64,000 nucleotides of DNA. It comes from Chrysopilus asiliformis. Lineage: Eukaryota; Arthropoda; Insecta; Diptera; Rhagionidae. The notes under the pieces are model-generated. The model was not told the origin of the DNA, ran no database searches, and worked only from the letters and a program-made list of their open reading frames with translations. The DNA lies in contig OZ035963.1 in NCBI GenBank assembly GCA_964034945.1, forward strand, positions 41,625,090-41,689,089, in the 5' to 3' direction. Both the position numbers and the translations under genes were made by a program. Below are positions 1 to 10,345 of the stretch, piece by piece. Positions within the stretch are counted from its first letter, which is position 1, and every line of letters begins with the position of its first letter.

Positions 1-199
1 GGATCTGCACAACATTTCAAGTCTCTAGCTCAATCCGTGCGCCCGCAATCCGCGCCACAGACGGACATGCAAAAATCAATTTTGTTTATCATTCTAAACA
101 CACTGGTGTAATCCATTTTAATGTGTGATGACGGGGTCTTGGCGTTACAAACGGTAAGGCAAAGTTAATATACCCTTTGGTTTCACCATACGGGTATAA
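1..199 (+). repeat. Dispersed repeat R1, 3' part
   Basis: This is the right end of a ~0.5-kb repeat seen several times in the window (2115-2709, 7577-8078, 19893-20357, 39719-40122 reversed, 51046-51103 reversed). It has the ACAGACGGAC tract and the end TTTCACCATACGGGTATAAA. Full copies have CCCGTATGGTGA near the left end and TCACCATACGGG near the right end, so R1 may be a non-autonomous element with inverted ends. It encodes nothing recognisable. The left part lies outside the window. Confidence 0.7.
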
Positions 200-289
200 A
201 AATGTCATTTTTAGCATCAGTATTATACGACCAAATACATCAATGTATGTCAATATTTTTGAGAAAATCCAAAATTACAAAAATTGTCC

Positions 290-446
290 CCCTTACAGCT
301 TTTATTATATAGATGGGAAAAAAGTAAAGTGGACACATCTACAGATAGAGAGCTTTCCTTTAAAAAAAGAATAATCAAAATCGATTCTAAGCTAGAGCTG
401 TGTCGAAAGAAATACATACAAAATCGCTTTGCCTTTTAAATATATA
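290..446 (+). repeat. Dispersed repeat, second copy at 5705-5850
   Basis: About 155 bp matches 5705-5850. Both copies run from a GGGAAAAAAGTAAA stretch to GCTTTGCCTTTTAAATATAT followed by AGATG. The copy at 5705 leads straight into a Helitron-like element. No coding content is seen. It may be the tail of a larger element. Confidence 0.55.
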
Positions 447-639
447 GATGAGTCTTCGATCTTAACAACACGGATCGCAGCTGGGCGTTTAATGAAGGGG
501 TAAAATACCCATGCTCGAAGCCAGGGATGCTGGTGCCAAGGTTTTGTTTTTTTAATTTAATTTTTTTTTTCATTTAGTTAAAACAAATTTTTTTTCTTTG
601 TGATTTTTGTGTTTTTTTTGTATGTGAAAACTGTTTAAA
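447..639. other. AT-rich spacer
   Basis: A/T-run-rich sequence with no coding, RNA or repeat feature that I can support. Confidence 0.4.
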
Positions 640-889
640 ACAAAAATAGAGACACTAATTATAAACCGAAAACCATTTTGATCAGATTTTCACCATTGTC
701 CGTGATGATAATATTTTATGACTGAAGTTAGCTTGCCCATGAGGAGGCTGGAAAAACTAATTGGGTATTAGAGTTTTAAAATTCAAAACCGAAAGTCTTG
801 AAGCGAACACGTTTATTTTCTAAAAGTTATTTCTGGAAGTTTTTTGTGCAAAAAAAACTTTAGCTCGACAACGATGGGTCTGCATCTAG
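640..889 (+). mobile_element. Helitron-like 3' end fragment
   Basis: The fragment ends GGGTCTGCATCTAG followed by T. That is the CTAG|T form of a Helitron 3' end. The last ~60 bp resemble the end at 7506-7509 (GGGTCTGCTAG|T). It is a truncated copy of the same family as 5850-7509, without any coding sequence. Confidence 0.45.
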
Positions 890-959
890 TAAAATATTAT
901 TAAAAATTTGTGGAAAAGTAAAATGGACACATCTAAAGATAATTTTCTAAAAGTTATTT

Positions 960-1075
960 CTTGGATTTGCATTATTCTTACAGGACCTTCCGTTTTGAAT
1001 TTTGAAAATCTAACACCGGATTCGTGATCAGCGACCCCAAAAACCCCCGAGTGATACTTTTCAGCCTCCTATTGA
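960..1075 (-). repeat. Single unit of the ~120-bp minisatellite M
   Basis: Read on the minus strand, this contains GGGTTTTTGGGGTCGCTGAT, the CACGAATCCGG motif and GAAGGTCCTGTAAG. These are the core of the minisatellite arrays at 5900-7430, 16018-16890 and 34620-35060. Here it is a solitary unit. Confidence 0.6.
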
Positions 1076-1190
1076 GCAGGATTCATGGCGAAAATCACGG
1101 TTTAAAAATACCCAAACCCCCTTTACCCCCCGTTCACCCCCTTAGCGCTAAAATTTCGAAAAATCTCGATGGTGGGACATATTCTGAAAG

Positions 1191-1428
1191 TTTCAAGTCT
1201 CTATCTTCAGGGGTTTGGGCTGGGCGTCAGGTTAAACGATTTTATATATAGAGCAGATGGTTTTCAGATGGTTTTCACTTGTTCCAATAAAGACTCAATT
1301 TCAACAATAAAGACTCAGTTTCAAGTCTCTATCTTCAGGGGTTTGGGCTGGGCGTCAGGTTAAACGATTTTATATATAGAGCAGATGGTTTTCACTTGTT
1401 CCAATAAAGACTCAATTTCAACAAAAAA
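1191..1428 (+). repeat. Local tandem duplication, ~128-bp period
   Basis: TCAAGTCTCTATCTTCAGGG occurs at 1193 and at 1321. The ~100 bp that follow are nearly identical, including GGGTTTGGGCTGGGCGTCAG. This is a two-copy tandem repeat. The short open frames across it are repeat artefacts. Confidence 0.8.
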
Positions 1429-1536
1429 AAAAAATATTTTGCCACCGCTCAGAATTGAACCCGTACCTGGCGCGATGTAGTTTACACTTATTCAGTAGTA
1501 AGAATATAAATTTTAAAGATAAATTAAGTAATAAAA
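1428..1536 (-). mobile_element. tRNA-derived SINE-like element
   Basis: On the minus strand there is a B-box-like GGGTTCAATTC preceded by a tRNA-like body and followed by a T-rich run that could act as a Pol III stop. The same ~95 bp recur at 2985-3080 and, with a better A-box-like TAGTGCAGTGAG, at 5568-5640. No intact tRNA cloverleaf is present, so this is a SINE head rather than a tRNA gene. Confidence 0.5.
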
Positions 1537-1739
1537 AAACAGGCAGTCATTGGGGACTGCCAACAGAAGTGAAAACAATAATATATGTTACGGTAATAAT
1601 TGTTTTGTCGTGTATTTATACCTATATATTTTTCAACCTGAAATTTCGAAAATATATGCTAATAAACAGTAAATTTTAAATAAAAGTCAATATGCATATT
1701 AAGGTTTGAATTCCTGAGCAGCACATGATTTTCTTATAC

Positions 1740-2800
1740 TAAAAATGGCTAGAGATATTTAATTTTTTCTGTATAAGAATGCCACGTGCTGTTCAGAAAT
1801 TTTCTGTCTCATTTTATTTTACCGTATGTAATTTCCAAAAAAAAAAATCGAGTTTTTGTTGTATAACAAAGTCACGTGCTGTTCAGAAATTTTCTGTCTC
1901 ATTTTATTTTGCTGTATGATATTTTCCAAAAAAAAATCGATTTTTTGTTGTATAACAAAGTCACGTAATGTTCAGAAATTTTCTGTCTCATTTTATTTTA
2001 CCGTATGTAATTTCCAAAAAAAAAAATCGATTTTTTGTTGTATAACAAAGTCACGTGCTGTTCAGAAATTTTCTGTCTCATTTTATTTTGCTGTATGATA
2101 TTTTCCAAAAAAAAACATAACAAAAGCTATAATTGCCAATCTGGCAATCATTGGAGACCCGTATGGTGATATTCGTATCAAAATTCGAACATTGTACCAA
2201 AATTCCACTTTGAAGTCAAACTTTCCAATAAGATTTTTTTAAATTTATTCCAATCGGATTTTGATGTATGGGAGTTTTATGTAGAATCATATCCTAAATA
2301 ACTTTTGTTCTTGGACTTTTTTGATAAGATGCACCGTTTTTGAGATATTCGCAAAAAACGTTTTCATTCGTATGGGGGGTACCCCCCCTAATGGTCCATT
2401 TTCGCCCATTAACGAACTTAGCCTCGCATTTTAAGAAAAACGGATCTGCGCAAAATTTCAAGTCTCTAGCTCAATCCGTGCGCCCGCAATCCGCGCCACA
2501 GACAGACAGACAGACGGACAGACGGACAGACGGACAGACAGACGGACAGACGGACAGACGGACAGACGGACGGACATGCTAAATTCAACTTTTTTTATCA
2601 TTCTAAACACACTGGTGTAATTCATTTTTTTGTGCGATGACGGGATCTTGGCGTTACAAACGGTAAGGCAAAGTTAATATACCCTTTGGTTTCACCATAC
2701 GGGTATAAAAATCGATTTTTTGTTGTATAACAAAGTCACGTGCTATTCAGAAATTTTCTTGCTAATTTTATTTTGCTCGGTACTGTCTTCCAAAAAAAAT
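1740..2800 (+). repeat. 90-bp satellite array split by an R1 insertion
   Basis: TTCAGAAATTTTCTGTCTC recurs at 1792, 1882, 1971 and 2061, a period of 89-90 bp, with CACGTGCTG and poly-A/TCGATTTTTTG segments. The array resumes at 2705 after an R1 element (2115-2709), so R1 landed inside it. Reverse-complement units are found at 14750-14960. An open frame through the array is only repeat periodicity. Confidence 0.8.
2115..2709 (+). repeat. Dispersed repeat R1, near-complete copy
   Basis: It runs from ACATAACAAAAGCTATAATT to the terminal ACCATACGGGTATAAA. Inside is an expanded ACGGACAG/ACAGACAG tract (about 2500-2575). It is inserted within the 90-bp satellite, as satellite sequence resumes on both sides. 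There is no coding capacity. Confidence 0.75.
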
Positions 2801-2961
2801 CGATTTTTTCTGGATAAAAAAATCAAATGAAAGTGAATCAGCATTCTTAAGCTGTTAAATTAGCATGTCGGTGACGCGAACTCATGAGATTTTACCCATC
2901 CAAAAATCGCCCAACGCGCCTAAAGAAGTATAATATAAATAAAATAAATAATTTAAGGTAA

Positions 2962-3080
2962 AAAAATTTTTAAAAAAACATTTTGTCACCACTCGGAATC
3001 GATCTCGCACATCTGGCGCATTGTAGTCTAACACTTATTCAGGAGTAAAAATGTAAACTTAAAGATAAATTAAGTAATAA
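2962..3080 (-). mobile_element. tRNA-derived SINE-like element, second copy
   Basis: This is co-linear with 1428-1536 (shared GATAAATTAAGTAATAA at the right side and CTGGCGCATTGTAGTCTA in the middle). The B-box has decayed. It ends exactly where a Helitron 5' end begins at 3081. Confidence 0.5.
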
Positions 3081-3369
3081 TCTTTATATATAAAAATGAA
3101 TATTTGTCTGTAATAATTTCTGTTTGTTTCCAAAAATCTCAAAAACTACCAGTCCGATTGAGTTCAAACTTTTACATAAAGTAGATTTTGAAGAGAGGAT
3201 GGTTTGTGTATACAGTATGATGATTTTGCATTACTCCTCCCCCCGGCCTATTCAGTTTCATCAAAAATAACTGTAAGAATTTAGAAACAATGTAAGAATT
3301 TATTTTTTAGTAGGCAACGATTTTATTTTGACATGTCGAGAAATTAAAATCAAAAACTAATTCTATCAA
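3081..3369 (+). mobile_element. Truncated Helitron 5' end
   Basis: It begins TCTTTATATATAAAAATGAA directly after an A. This is the TC 5' terminus and A|TC insertion context typical of Helitrons, followed by the TTTGTCTGT and AAAACTACCAGTCCGATT phrases common to insect Helitron leaders. It is cut off at 3369, where another Helitron 5' end starts. Confidence 0.5.
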
Positions 3370-3388
3370 TCTATATATATATAAATGA

Positions 3389-3665
3389 ATGTTTGTCTTT
3401 TTGTGTGGGTTTTGGGATGGTATTGATGGGTCTTCGGGTGGGTTTTGGGATGGTGTTGATGAGTTTTCGGGTGGGTTTTGGGATATTGTTGAGGGGTCTT
3501 CGGGTGGGTTTTGGGATGGTGTTGATGAGTTTTCGGGTGGGTTTTGGGATATTGTTGAGGGGTCTTCGGATGGGTTTTGGGATATTATTGATGAGTTTTC
3601 GGGTGGGTTTTGGGATGGGGTTGAGGGGTCTTCGGGTGGGTTGTGGGATGGTGTTGAAGTGAGAT
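3389..3665 (+). repeat. 33-bp minisatellite inside the Helitron
   Basis: Eight or so 33-bp units of the form GGGTTTTGGGATGGTGTTGA plus TGAGTTTTCGGGT. Because the period is a multiple of three, two overlapping forward frames stay open (GFWDGVDEFSG-like and VGFGMVLMSFR-like repeats). I see no sign that either is translated. Confidence 0.85.
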
Positions 3666-4680
3666 CAATTGAATTGAAATGAGATCAAATGAGATGAAAT
3701 GAGATGAAAGGAGATGATATGAGACGAAATGATATGAAATGAGATCAAATGAGATGAAATGACATCAAATGAGAATAAATGAGATGAAATGAGATGAAAT
3801 GAGATCAATTGAATTGAAATGAGATCAAATGAGATCAAATGAGATCAAATGAGATGAAATGAGACGAAATGATATGAAATGAGATCAAATGAGATGAAAT
3901 GACATCAAATGAGAATAAATGAGATGAAATGAGATGACATGAGATGAAATGAGATCAAATGAGATCAAATGAGATGAAATGAGATCAATTGAATTGAAAT
4001 GAGATCAAATGAGATGAAAGGAGATGAAATGAGATCAAATGAGATCAAATGAGATCAAATGAGATGAAATGAGATCAATTGAATTGAAATGAGATCAAAT
4101 GAGATGAAATGAGATGAAAGGAGATGAAATGAGATCAAATGAGATCAAATGAGATTAAATGAGATCAATTGAGATAAAATGAGATGAAAGGAGATGAAAT
4201 GAGATCAAATGAAATCAAATGAGATCAAATGAGATTAAATGAGATCAAATGAGATGAAATGAGATCAAATGAGATGAAATTAGATGAAATGAGATCAAAT
4301 GAGATGAAATGATATCAAATGAGATCAAATGAAATCAAATGAGATCAAATGAGATTAAATGAGATCAAATGAGATCAAATGAGATGAAATTAGATGAAAT
4401 GAGATCAAATGAGATCAAATGAGATCAAATGAGATGAAATGAGATCAAATGAGATGAAATGAGATCAAATGAGATCAAATGAAATCACATGAGAATAAAT
4501 GAGATGACATGAGATGAAATGAGATGAAAGGAGATGAAATGAGATCAAATGAGATGAAAAGAGATCAATTGAATTGAAATGAGATCAAATGAGATGAAAG
4601 GAGATGAAATGAGATCAAATGAGATGAAAGGAGATGAAATGAGATCAAATGAGATGAAATGAGATGAAATGAGATGAATT
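3660..4680 (+). repeat. 10-bp minisatellite (GAGATSAAAT)n
   Basis: About 100 copies of a decamer, mostly GAGATCAAAT or GAGATGAAAT, with scattered GAATTGAAAT and GAGAATAAAT variants in a higher-order pattern. It abuts helicase coding sequence at about 4681 with no spacer, so the expansion replaced internal Helitron sequence. Confidence 0.95.
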
Positions 4681-4681
4681 G

Positions 4682-5227
4682 ATACCCACTGATATACCAT
4701 TCCAATTCAAACGGTTGCACTTTCCAGTACGACTGGCATTTGCAATGACAATCAATGGGCGCGTTTATACCGGTGCTAAAGTGGCAGTTTTTGCAATGTA
4801 GCGCCGGTCTAAACGCATTCTACTTTAGCAATGCCTGCCAGTTGAGCAGTAGGTTTTTGGCGCTGTTAATTTTTAGCGCTGCTATTTTCGCTAAAAATTA
4901 GCGTATGAACGGAATTATATTCTGTCAGTGCTGTTTTAACCTCAGAATTGTGACATTTTGTATTTCGCACTGTTTGCGATGAGTTCCGCAGAGAAAAGCA
5001 GCAAAATCTCTGCAGATTGGCAGTGCGATCTTAGCACCGGAATAAACGCGCCCAATAAAGCGCAAGGCCAGTCGCTACAAGTTTGCGGAATTAACTTGGA
5101 AAATCCATGTTTTGCCCATGGACAGCTGTATGTAGCATGCTCACGCGTTGGCAAACCAAAAGATTTGTTCATTTACGCTCCACACAGCAGGACAAAGAAT
5201 GTTGTCTATCCACTAGCATTCCAATAA
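4682..5227 (+). pseudogene. Helitron helicase, C-terminal remnant
   Basis: Codons 4682-4756 and 5057-5227 form one frame when the MITE at 4757-5053 is left out. They show the late PIF1/Helitron helicase motifs: AFAMTINKAQGQS (motif V region) and HGQLYVACSRV (motif VI). The stop is at 5225-5227. Only ~80 residues of a protein usually over 1,000 residues remain, with no Rep HUH motif. Its position just upstream of the 3' hairpin is normal for an autonomous Helitron, so this is a deletion derivative of one. Confidence 0.85.
4757..5053. mobile_element. MITE with AAT target duplication, in the helicase
   Basis: The inverted ends are GGGCGCGTTTATACCGGTGC and its complement. AAT occurs at 4754-4756 and 5054-5056. 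Removing the element and one AAT restores the helicase frame (T-I-N-K), which proves the boundaries. It is 297 bp and non-coding. The 3-bp duplication suggests a PIF/Harbinger-type source, although AAT is not the classical TWA. Confidence 0.85.
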
Positions 5228-5460
5228 GTTTTTATTTCATTTTTATTACATTTAAAATTATATTTAAAAAAAATGTTTAAATAATGAACACATAAATAAT
5301 TTTATTTATCGTCAAAATTACAACTGTAACGAAAATTTTGGAAAGATATTGACATATTATACCACTGGCCAGATTCGAGGCCGAAGGCCGAGTAATAATC
5401 GAGGCCGTAGGCCGAGGAAGAAGTGGACGCGGAGGCCGAAGGCCGATGCGTGGGGCGGGG

Positions 5461-5495
5461 ATGAACCGCGGAGCGGTTCGGGGCGGAGCCCCTAG
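5461..5495 (+). other. Helitron 3' terminal hairpins and CTAG
   Basis: Two adjacent stem-loops are visible: GAACCGC-GGA-GCGGTTC (5463-5479) and GGGGC-GGA-GCCCC (5480-5492), the second running into CTAG. They are preceded by GAGGCCGAAGGCCGAG-type short palindromic repeats (5380-5450). Helitrons use such a hairpin as the transposition terminator. Confidence 0.8.
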
Positions 5496-5524
5496 TATAT
5501 TAATAAAAGTAAAAAAATCAAAAA

Positions 5525-5705
5525 AAAAAATTTGAAAAGAAAAAAAAAAAAAGAATTTGTCATCGATAAGAATTGAACCCGGGCCTGGCGCATGGTAGTC
5601 CAACTTCTAACTCACTGCACTAATCGAACAGTACGAAATGTCGTTTTAACGTTGAAGACTTAGTTAGCGGCATATTTATAATTGAAAGGCAAATTACTAA
5701 TAAAG
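5525..5705 (-). mobile_element. tRNA-derived SINE-like element, third copy
   Basis: This is the best-preserved copy. On the minus strand it has an A-box-like TAGTGCAGTGAG, then CTACCATGCGCCAGGC and a B-box-like GGGTTCAATTC, followed by a long T run. It inserted just past the Helitron 3' end. Confidence 0.55.
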
Positions 5706-5849
5706 TATTATTAAAAATGGGGAAAAAAGTAAAACGGACATATCTACAGCTATAGAGCTTTCATTTAAAAAAAAATCATCAAAATCGGTTCAATAGGAAC
5801 TCCAGGAGCTCTGTCGAAAGAAATCCATACAAAATCGCTTTGCCTTTTA

Positions 5850-7509
5850 AATATATAGATGTTTGTCTGTCTGTTTGTTTGAGATTACAAAACTCGAAAA
5901 CTACTGGACCGATTTTTACGCAAAATGATCTGTGTTGCCAGGAGCAGGTTTTTAGCTATGTAGACTTTCAAAATTTGAAACGGAAGGTCCTATAAGGATA
6001 ATGAAAATATCCTTTTTCCCATTTTTCCCCGGAAAAATTTGCATTATAGGGTTTTTGGGGTCGCTGATCACGAATCCGGTATTAGACATTCAAAATTTGA
6101 AACGAAAGGTTCTGTAAGGATAACTCAAATATCCTTTTTCCCATTTTTTCCCGGAAAAAATGGCACTATGTTTGGGATCGCTGATCACGAATCCGATATT
6201 AGATTTTCAAAACTCGAAACGAAAGGTCCTGTAAGGATAACGAAAATATCCTTTTTCGCATTTTCCCCGGAAAAAATGGCACTATGTTTGGGATCGCTGA
6301 TCACGAATCCGATATTAGATTTTCAAAACTCGAAACGAAAGGTCCTGTAAGGATAAATATCCTTTTTCCCGTTTTTCCTTGGAAAAATCGATATAAGGGG
6401 GTTTTTGGGGTCGCTGATCACGAATCCGGTATTAGATTTGCAAAACTGACGCGGAAGTTCCTGAAAGGATAACGCAAATATCCTTTTTCCCATTATTCCC
6501 CGGAAAAATTGGCATTATGTTTGGGATCGCTGATCACGAATCCGATATTATATTTTCAAAATTCGAAACGAAAAGTCCTGTAAGGATAACATAAATATCC
6601 TTTTTTCCATTTTGTCCCGGAAAAATTTGCATTATAGGGTTTTTGGGGTCGCTGATCACGAATCCGGTACTCGATTTTCAAAAATCCGAAACGGAAGGTC
6701 CTGTAAGGATAATGAAAATCTCCTTTTTCCCATTTTTTGCCGGAAAAATTGGCATTATGGGGTTTTGGGGTCACTGATCACGAATCCGATATTAGATTTG
6801 CAAAACTGACGCGGAAGTTCCTGAAAGGATAACGCAAATATCCTTTTTCCCATTATTCCCCGGGAAAATTGGCATTATGTTTGAGATCGCTGATCACGAA
6901 TCCGATATTAGATTTTCAAAATTCGAAACGAAAAGTCCTGTAAGGATAAATATCCTTTTTCCCGTTTTTCCTCGGAATAATCGGTATATTGGGGTTTTTG
7001 GGGCGCTGATCACGAATCCGGTATTCGATTTTCAAAATTCGAAACGGAAGGTTCCGTAAGAATAACGCAAATATCCTTTTTCCAGTTTTTACTGGGAAAA
7101 ATCGTCATTAGGGGGTTTTTGGGGTCGCTGATCACGAATCCGGTGTTGGAATTTCAAAATTCCAACCGAAAAGTCCTGCAAGGTTAACGCAAATGTCCTT
7201 TTTCCAATTTTTCTTGAAACAATTGCCACTAACGGGTATTCGAGGTTGCTGATCGCGAATCCGGTTTTCGATTTTTCAAATGCTAAACGGAAGGTCCTGT
7301 AAGGATAACGGAAATGTCCTTTTTCCAATTTTTCTCGCAAAAACAGTCTTTGGGAGGTTTTCAGGGTTGCTTATCACGAATCTGGAGTTGGAATTTCAAA
7401 ATTCGAAACGGATAACATTTTTTCCCAAAACTTTTTAAGTTATTTATGGTTTTTTGGCATTCTAAAATTTATACAAAAAACTTTTAGCTGCCAACGAAGG
7501 GTCTGCTAG
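5850..7509 (+). mobile_element. Helitron-like element carrying minisatellite M
   Basis: It starts with the leader phrases TTTGTCTGTCTGTTTGTTTG and AAAACTACTGGACCGATTTT and ends GGGTCTGCTAG|T at 7506-7509. The interior (about 5960-7430) is a tandem array of roughly 13 units of ~120 bp. Each unit has GGGTCGCTGATCACGAATCC, a GAAGGTCCTGTAAGGATAA segment and TATCCTTTTTCCC. There is no protein-coding content. The exact 5' boundary is uncertain because a clear TC terminus is lacking. Confidence 0.55.
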
Positions 7510-7576
7510 TATATATATAAATGGACTTATGTAAATGTAAACGTTATATATACGAGTAGTACTTATGTAAAATAAA

Positions 7577-8078
7577 ACATAACAAAAGCTATAATTGGCA
7601 ATTATTGAAAACCCGTATGGTGATTTAAGTGAACGGCGAACAGTTGTATCAAAATTCCAGTTTGAAGTCAAACTTTCTAATTAGATTTTTTTGAAATTTA
7701 TTCCAATCGGATTTTGATGTATGGGAGTTTTATGTAGAATCATATCCTAATAACTTTTGTTCTTGTACTTTTTAGATAAGAGGCATCGTTTTTGAGATAT
7801 TCGCAAAAAACGTTTTCATTTGTTATGGGGGGTACGCCCCTAATGGTCCGTTTTTGCCCATTAACGAATTTAGCCTCGCATTTTACGAAAAACGAATCTG
7901 CGTAAAATTTCAAGTCTGTAGCTCCGCGCCACAGACGGACGGACATGCACAAATGAATTTATTTTATCATCCTAAACACATTGGCGTAATTCATTTTTGT
8001 GTGTAATGACGGGATCTTGGCGTTACAAACGACAAGGCAAAGTTAATATACCCTTTGGTTTCCCCATACGGGTATAAA
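7577..8078 (+). repeat. Dispersed repeat R1
   Basis: A near-complete R1 copy from ACATAACAAAAGCTATAATT to CCATACGGGTATAAA. Relative to 2115-2709 it has a short deletion in the early CCAATCTGG segment and only a short ACGG tract. Confidence 0.75.
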
Positions 8079-8139
8079 AATTAAATTGTAAAATTGCATA
8101 TAAACTTTATGAGCAGTTTTAGTATTTTGTATTTTATTA

Positions 8140-8225
8140 GTTACATAATTTTTTTTTTTTTGAAAATTTCAAATCATTTGGCGGGCCGCATTTTCAAACG
8201 TCTCGGGCCGCATCGGCCACCGCTG
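8140..8225 (-). mobile_element. Solitary hAT-type terminus
   Basis: On the minus strand it begins CAGCGGTGGCCGATGCGGCC and continues with GCGGCCCGCC, the style of hAT ends (CAGNGGTGGCCNA...GCGGCCC). The other end and a target duplication were not found, so it is a fragment. Confidence 0.45.
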
Positions 8226-8362
8226 TATTATATGAACAGCTGTATTAAATGCATAGAAAATATTTGAAATTAAATACTCTGTTATATGAACAGCTTAAAG
8301 TTTCATATTCATATAATCGCGAGTGTACTGTACTTAAAAAAGTTCATTTGTAAGGGTCAAAG

Positions 8363-9334
8363 CACAGTATACAGTAAGCAAACTCGAAAATAACCCAATT
8401 TACTATGTAAGAGTAAAAAGAACATACCATATTCATAGGCAGGAAACACGAGAGCAAACAGCACAGTCATATATGCGTGTAACCGAAAATTTGTAAACAA
8501 AAGCGACACAGCTGATCGGTATCTTTTGCATTTCGCAATGTGTTTTGCGTGAAATTTAGTCGGCATAAAGATTAAAAGTTAAATAAAATATCAGCGGAAT
8601 ACACGAAATAGTATGGAAACATACTAAATTATAAACTTTCTGTTTAAATCACTCACTTCATTTCACAGGAAATTGAGAAAAATAATGAAACCAAAATCCA
8701 CCCGACTCGTTTCCCATCAAATCAGAGCAACTGAAAGAAACAATTGCAAACGGCATTGCCGTATCTGATTTTTCTGCTGTTGAAATTTAAAAATTGAAAT
8801 CTGTTTTGACCATCATTTCTTATAAAAGTACAAATATTCTTTATTTTAGGTTGAAAATTTGGATAGAAAATTTAAATTGTCAGGATATAGTAGAAAAGCA
8901 ATTAATATCAAATCTTCGGTCCATCAAAATCATTTTACAAACGACGTGATGCTAATTTCAAAGCAATAATGACGTTTGAGAAAAAATGCAGTACCAGTTT
9001 GGACTGAATTTCTAATTTTCTATATTTAAACGAACATAATTTGCAACTTATTTTAGAATTGTATTTAATTTCTAAGGCAAAAAATACATTTCGCAACTGA
9101 CTAATCTGGTAACGTCGTTGCGGCTCTCATCTTTAACAGTATATTTCTTTCTCTGTGTCACTTTTATTAGATTCCTTTGTGGTCATATTGCTTGTTCATT
9201 CTTTGTACCCCAAAAATTTAAGATTTTTCTAACCAATTAGAATGCCTAGATTTGGGTATTTCTGGGTTATTCGTTTTCGGTTACACAGGTTATTTTCACA
9301 TTTAATGTATGAAGTTTGTTTACTGTATACTGTG
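8363..9334. mobile_element. TIR element, CACAG ends, 7-bp duplication
   Basis: CACAGTATACAGTAAGCAAA at the left is matched in inverted form at the right end (TTTGTTTACTGTATACTGTG). GTCAAAG flanks both sides (8356-8362 and 9335-9341). It is 972 bp with no recognisable coding region. The CACAG start and 7-bp duplication resemble the P-like element at 24690-26045. A hAT origin (8-bp duplication) is the alternative. Confidence 0.65.
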
Positions 9335-9501
9335 GTCAAAGTATCCAAATGGAAACTTTTTATATCGAAATTGGTGCTTTATTCAATTAAAGTAAAAGTT
9401 CTTATTTCAAATCTCATTTTTCTTAAATAAGTCGACTCTGCTCCCATTTCCCCTTCTTACCCTCAATCTCACTTTGAAAACAATAAAAATTGTTTTACCT
9501 G

Positions 9502-10277
9502 GGGCCATATTGCGGATCTCGAACAAACGCTAGTTCGATCGAGAAACCATGAATTGGTATTGCCTATCTCGATTTTGTGCTCGACATTGCATACCAATTT
9601 CTCGAAATTTAAGAGTAGTCGAAACAACATTTTTTTGCATAAATATCGCAAAATTCGCATTTCCAAAGAAAAAAAAGTGGGCGCTTTTAAAAATACCTAA
9701 AAACCACAAAAAAATGTTCTTTCGAAAGTAATAATTTTTTACTGAACGAACATAGAATAATACAAAATTCTCTTATTAGTGGTTTTTTATAAAACCCAAA
9801 TAAATATTTAAAGGGTTTTCTAGCATACCACTTGAAAGAATTTATCCGCATAAAGCAAAAAATCGTGAAAAACTTAAAAATATATAATGCATTTGAAATT
9901 TCCCAAAAATTTGCCTTGGGCTCGTTCGTTTTCTCGAATTTAATGCCTGATTGCTTATCTCGAAAATCGAGGGTTTCTGACATTTCTCTCTACCGATATT
10001 TCTCGAAAGGTCTTGTGCTTTCGAGACGGCAGTTGTGGTTTTAGACGGCAGTTGTGGAAAATGTTCGGAAGAAACACTTTACTGAATAAAGTGGAACAAT
10101 TAAATGCAACTTTTCACTTTAACACCACAAAAATAAATAAACATTATCTGTCAAAAATATTTCCCTTGGGGAAATCTCGAAATTGTCATGTTCGAGATAC
10201 GTAATTCCATTGTCTCTCGAAATCGAAGTTGCCTTTCGAATTCGCTGGTCTCGTTTTTCGAGATCAGCAATGTCTCC
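9502..10277. mobile_element. Possible TIR element with TCGA-rich ends
   Basis: GGGGCCATATTGCGGATCTC at the left is partly mirrored at the right (GAGATCAGCAATGTCTCCCC). CTCGAAA/TTTCGAG motifs recur throughout, and GACGGCAGTTGTGG is present twice at about 10025-10060. No target duplication was resolved. Small open frames here look non-coding. Confidence 0.35.
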
Positions 10278-10280
10278 CCT

Positions 10281-10345
10281 GGATTCGAACTTGGGTCCAA
10301 TAGCGTGTAACCAGAAAGATATAACGACTCAGCTGCTAAAACTTG
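10281..10345 (-). mobile_element. tRNA-like SINE head
   Basis: On the minus strand it has an A-box-like TAGCAGCTGAGT and a B-box GTTCGAATCC ~45 bp apart, the tRNA promoter arrangement. No acceptor-stem pairing that would make a functional tRNA was found, so a SINE or tRNA relic is more likely. Confidence 0.45.

Larger units (their letters stand above)
3370..5495 (+). mobile_element. Helitron, internally deleted, filled with minisatellites
   Basis: The 5' end TCTATATATATATAAATGAA follows an A at 3369. The 3' end is a GC-rich stem-loop ending in CTAG at 5492-5495, followed by T, as expected for insertion between A and T. Between the ends lie a 33-bp minisatellite, a ~1-kb 10-bp minisatellite and the C-terminal end of a Helitron helicase. 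The Rep domain and most of the helicase are gone, so this copy cannot move by itself. Boundaries come from the terminal motifs, not from an empty site. Confidence 0.75.

Noticed and set aside
3389..3682. Open frames with 11-residue repeats (GFWDGVDEFSG-like)
   Set aside because: They arise from a 33-bp minisatellite that keeps two frames open at once; no start context, splice sites or known domain.
5568..5640. Functional tRNA gene on the minus strand
   Set aside because: Same reason, and it has dispersed diverged relatives at 1428 and 2962.
6039..7340. Several 60-100 codon frames on both strands
   Set aside because: They all follow the minisatellite M period and end at different points in different units.
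5960..7430. CRISPR-like regular repeats
   Set aside because: Units of ~120 bp are contiguous with no unique spacers, in an eukaryotic, Helitron-like context.
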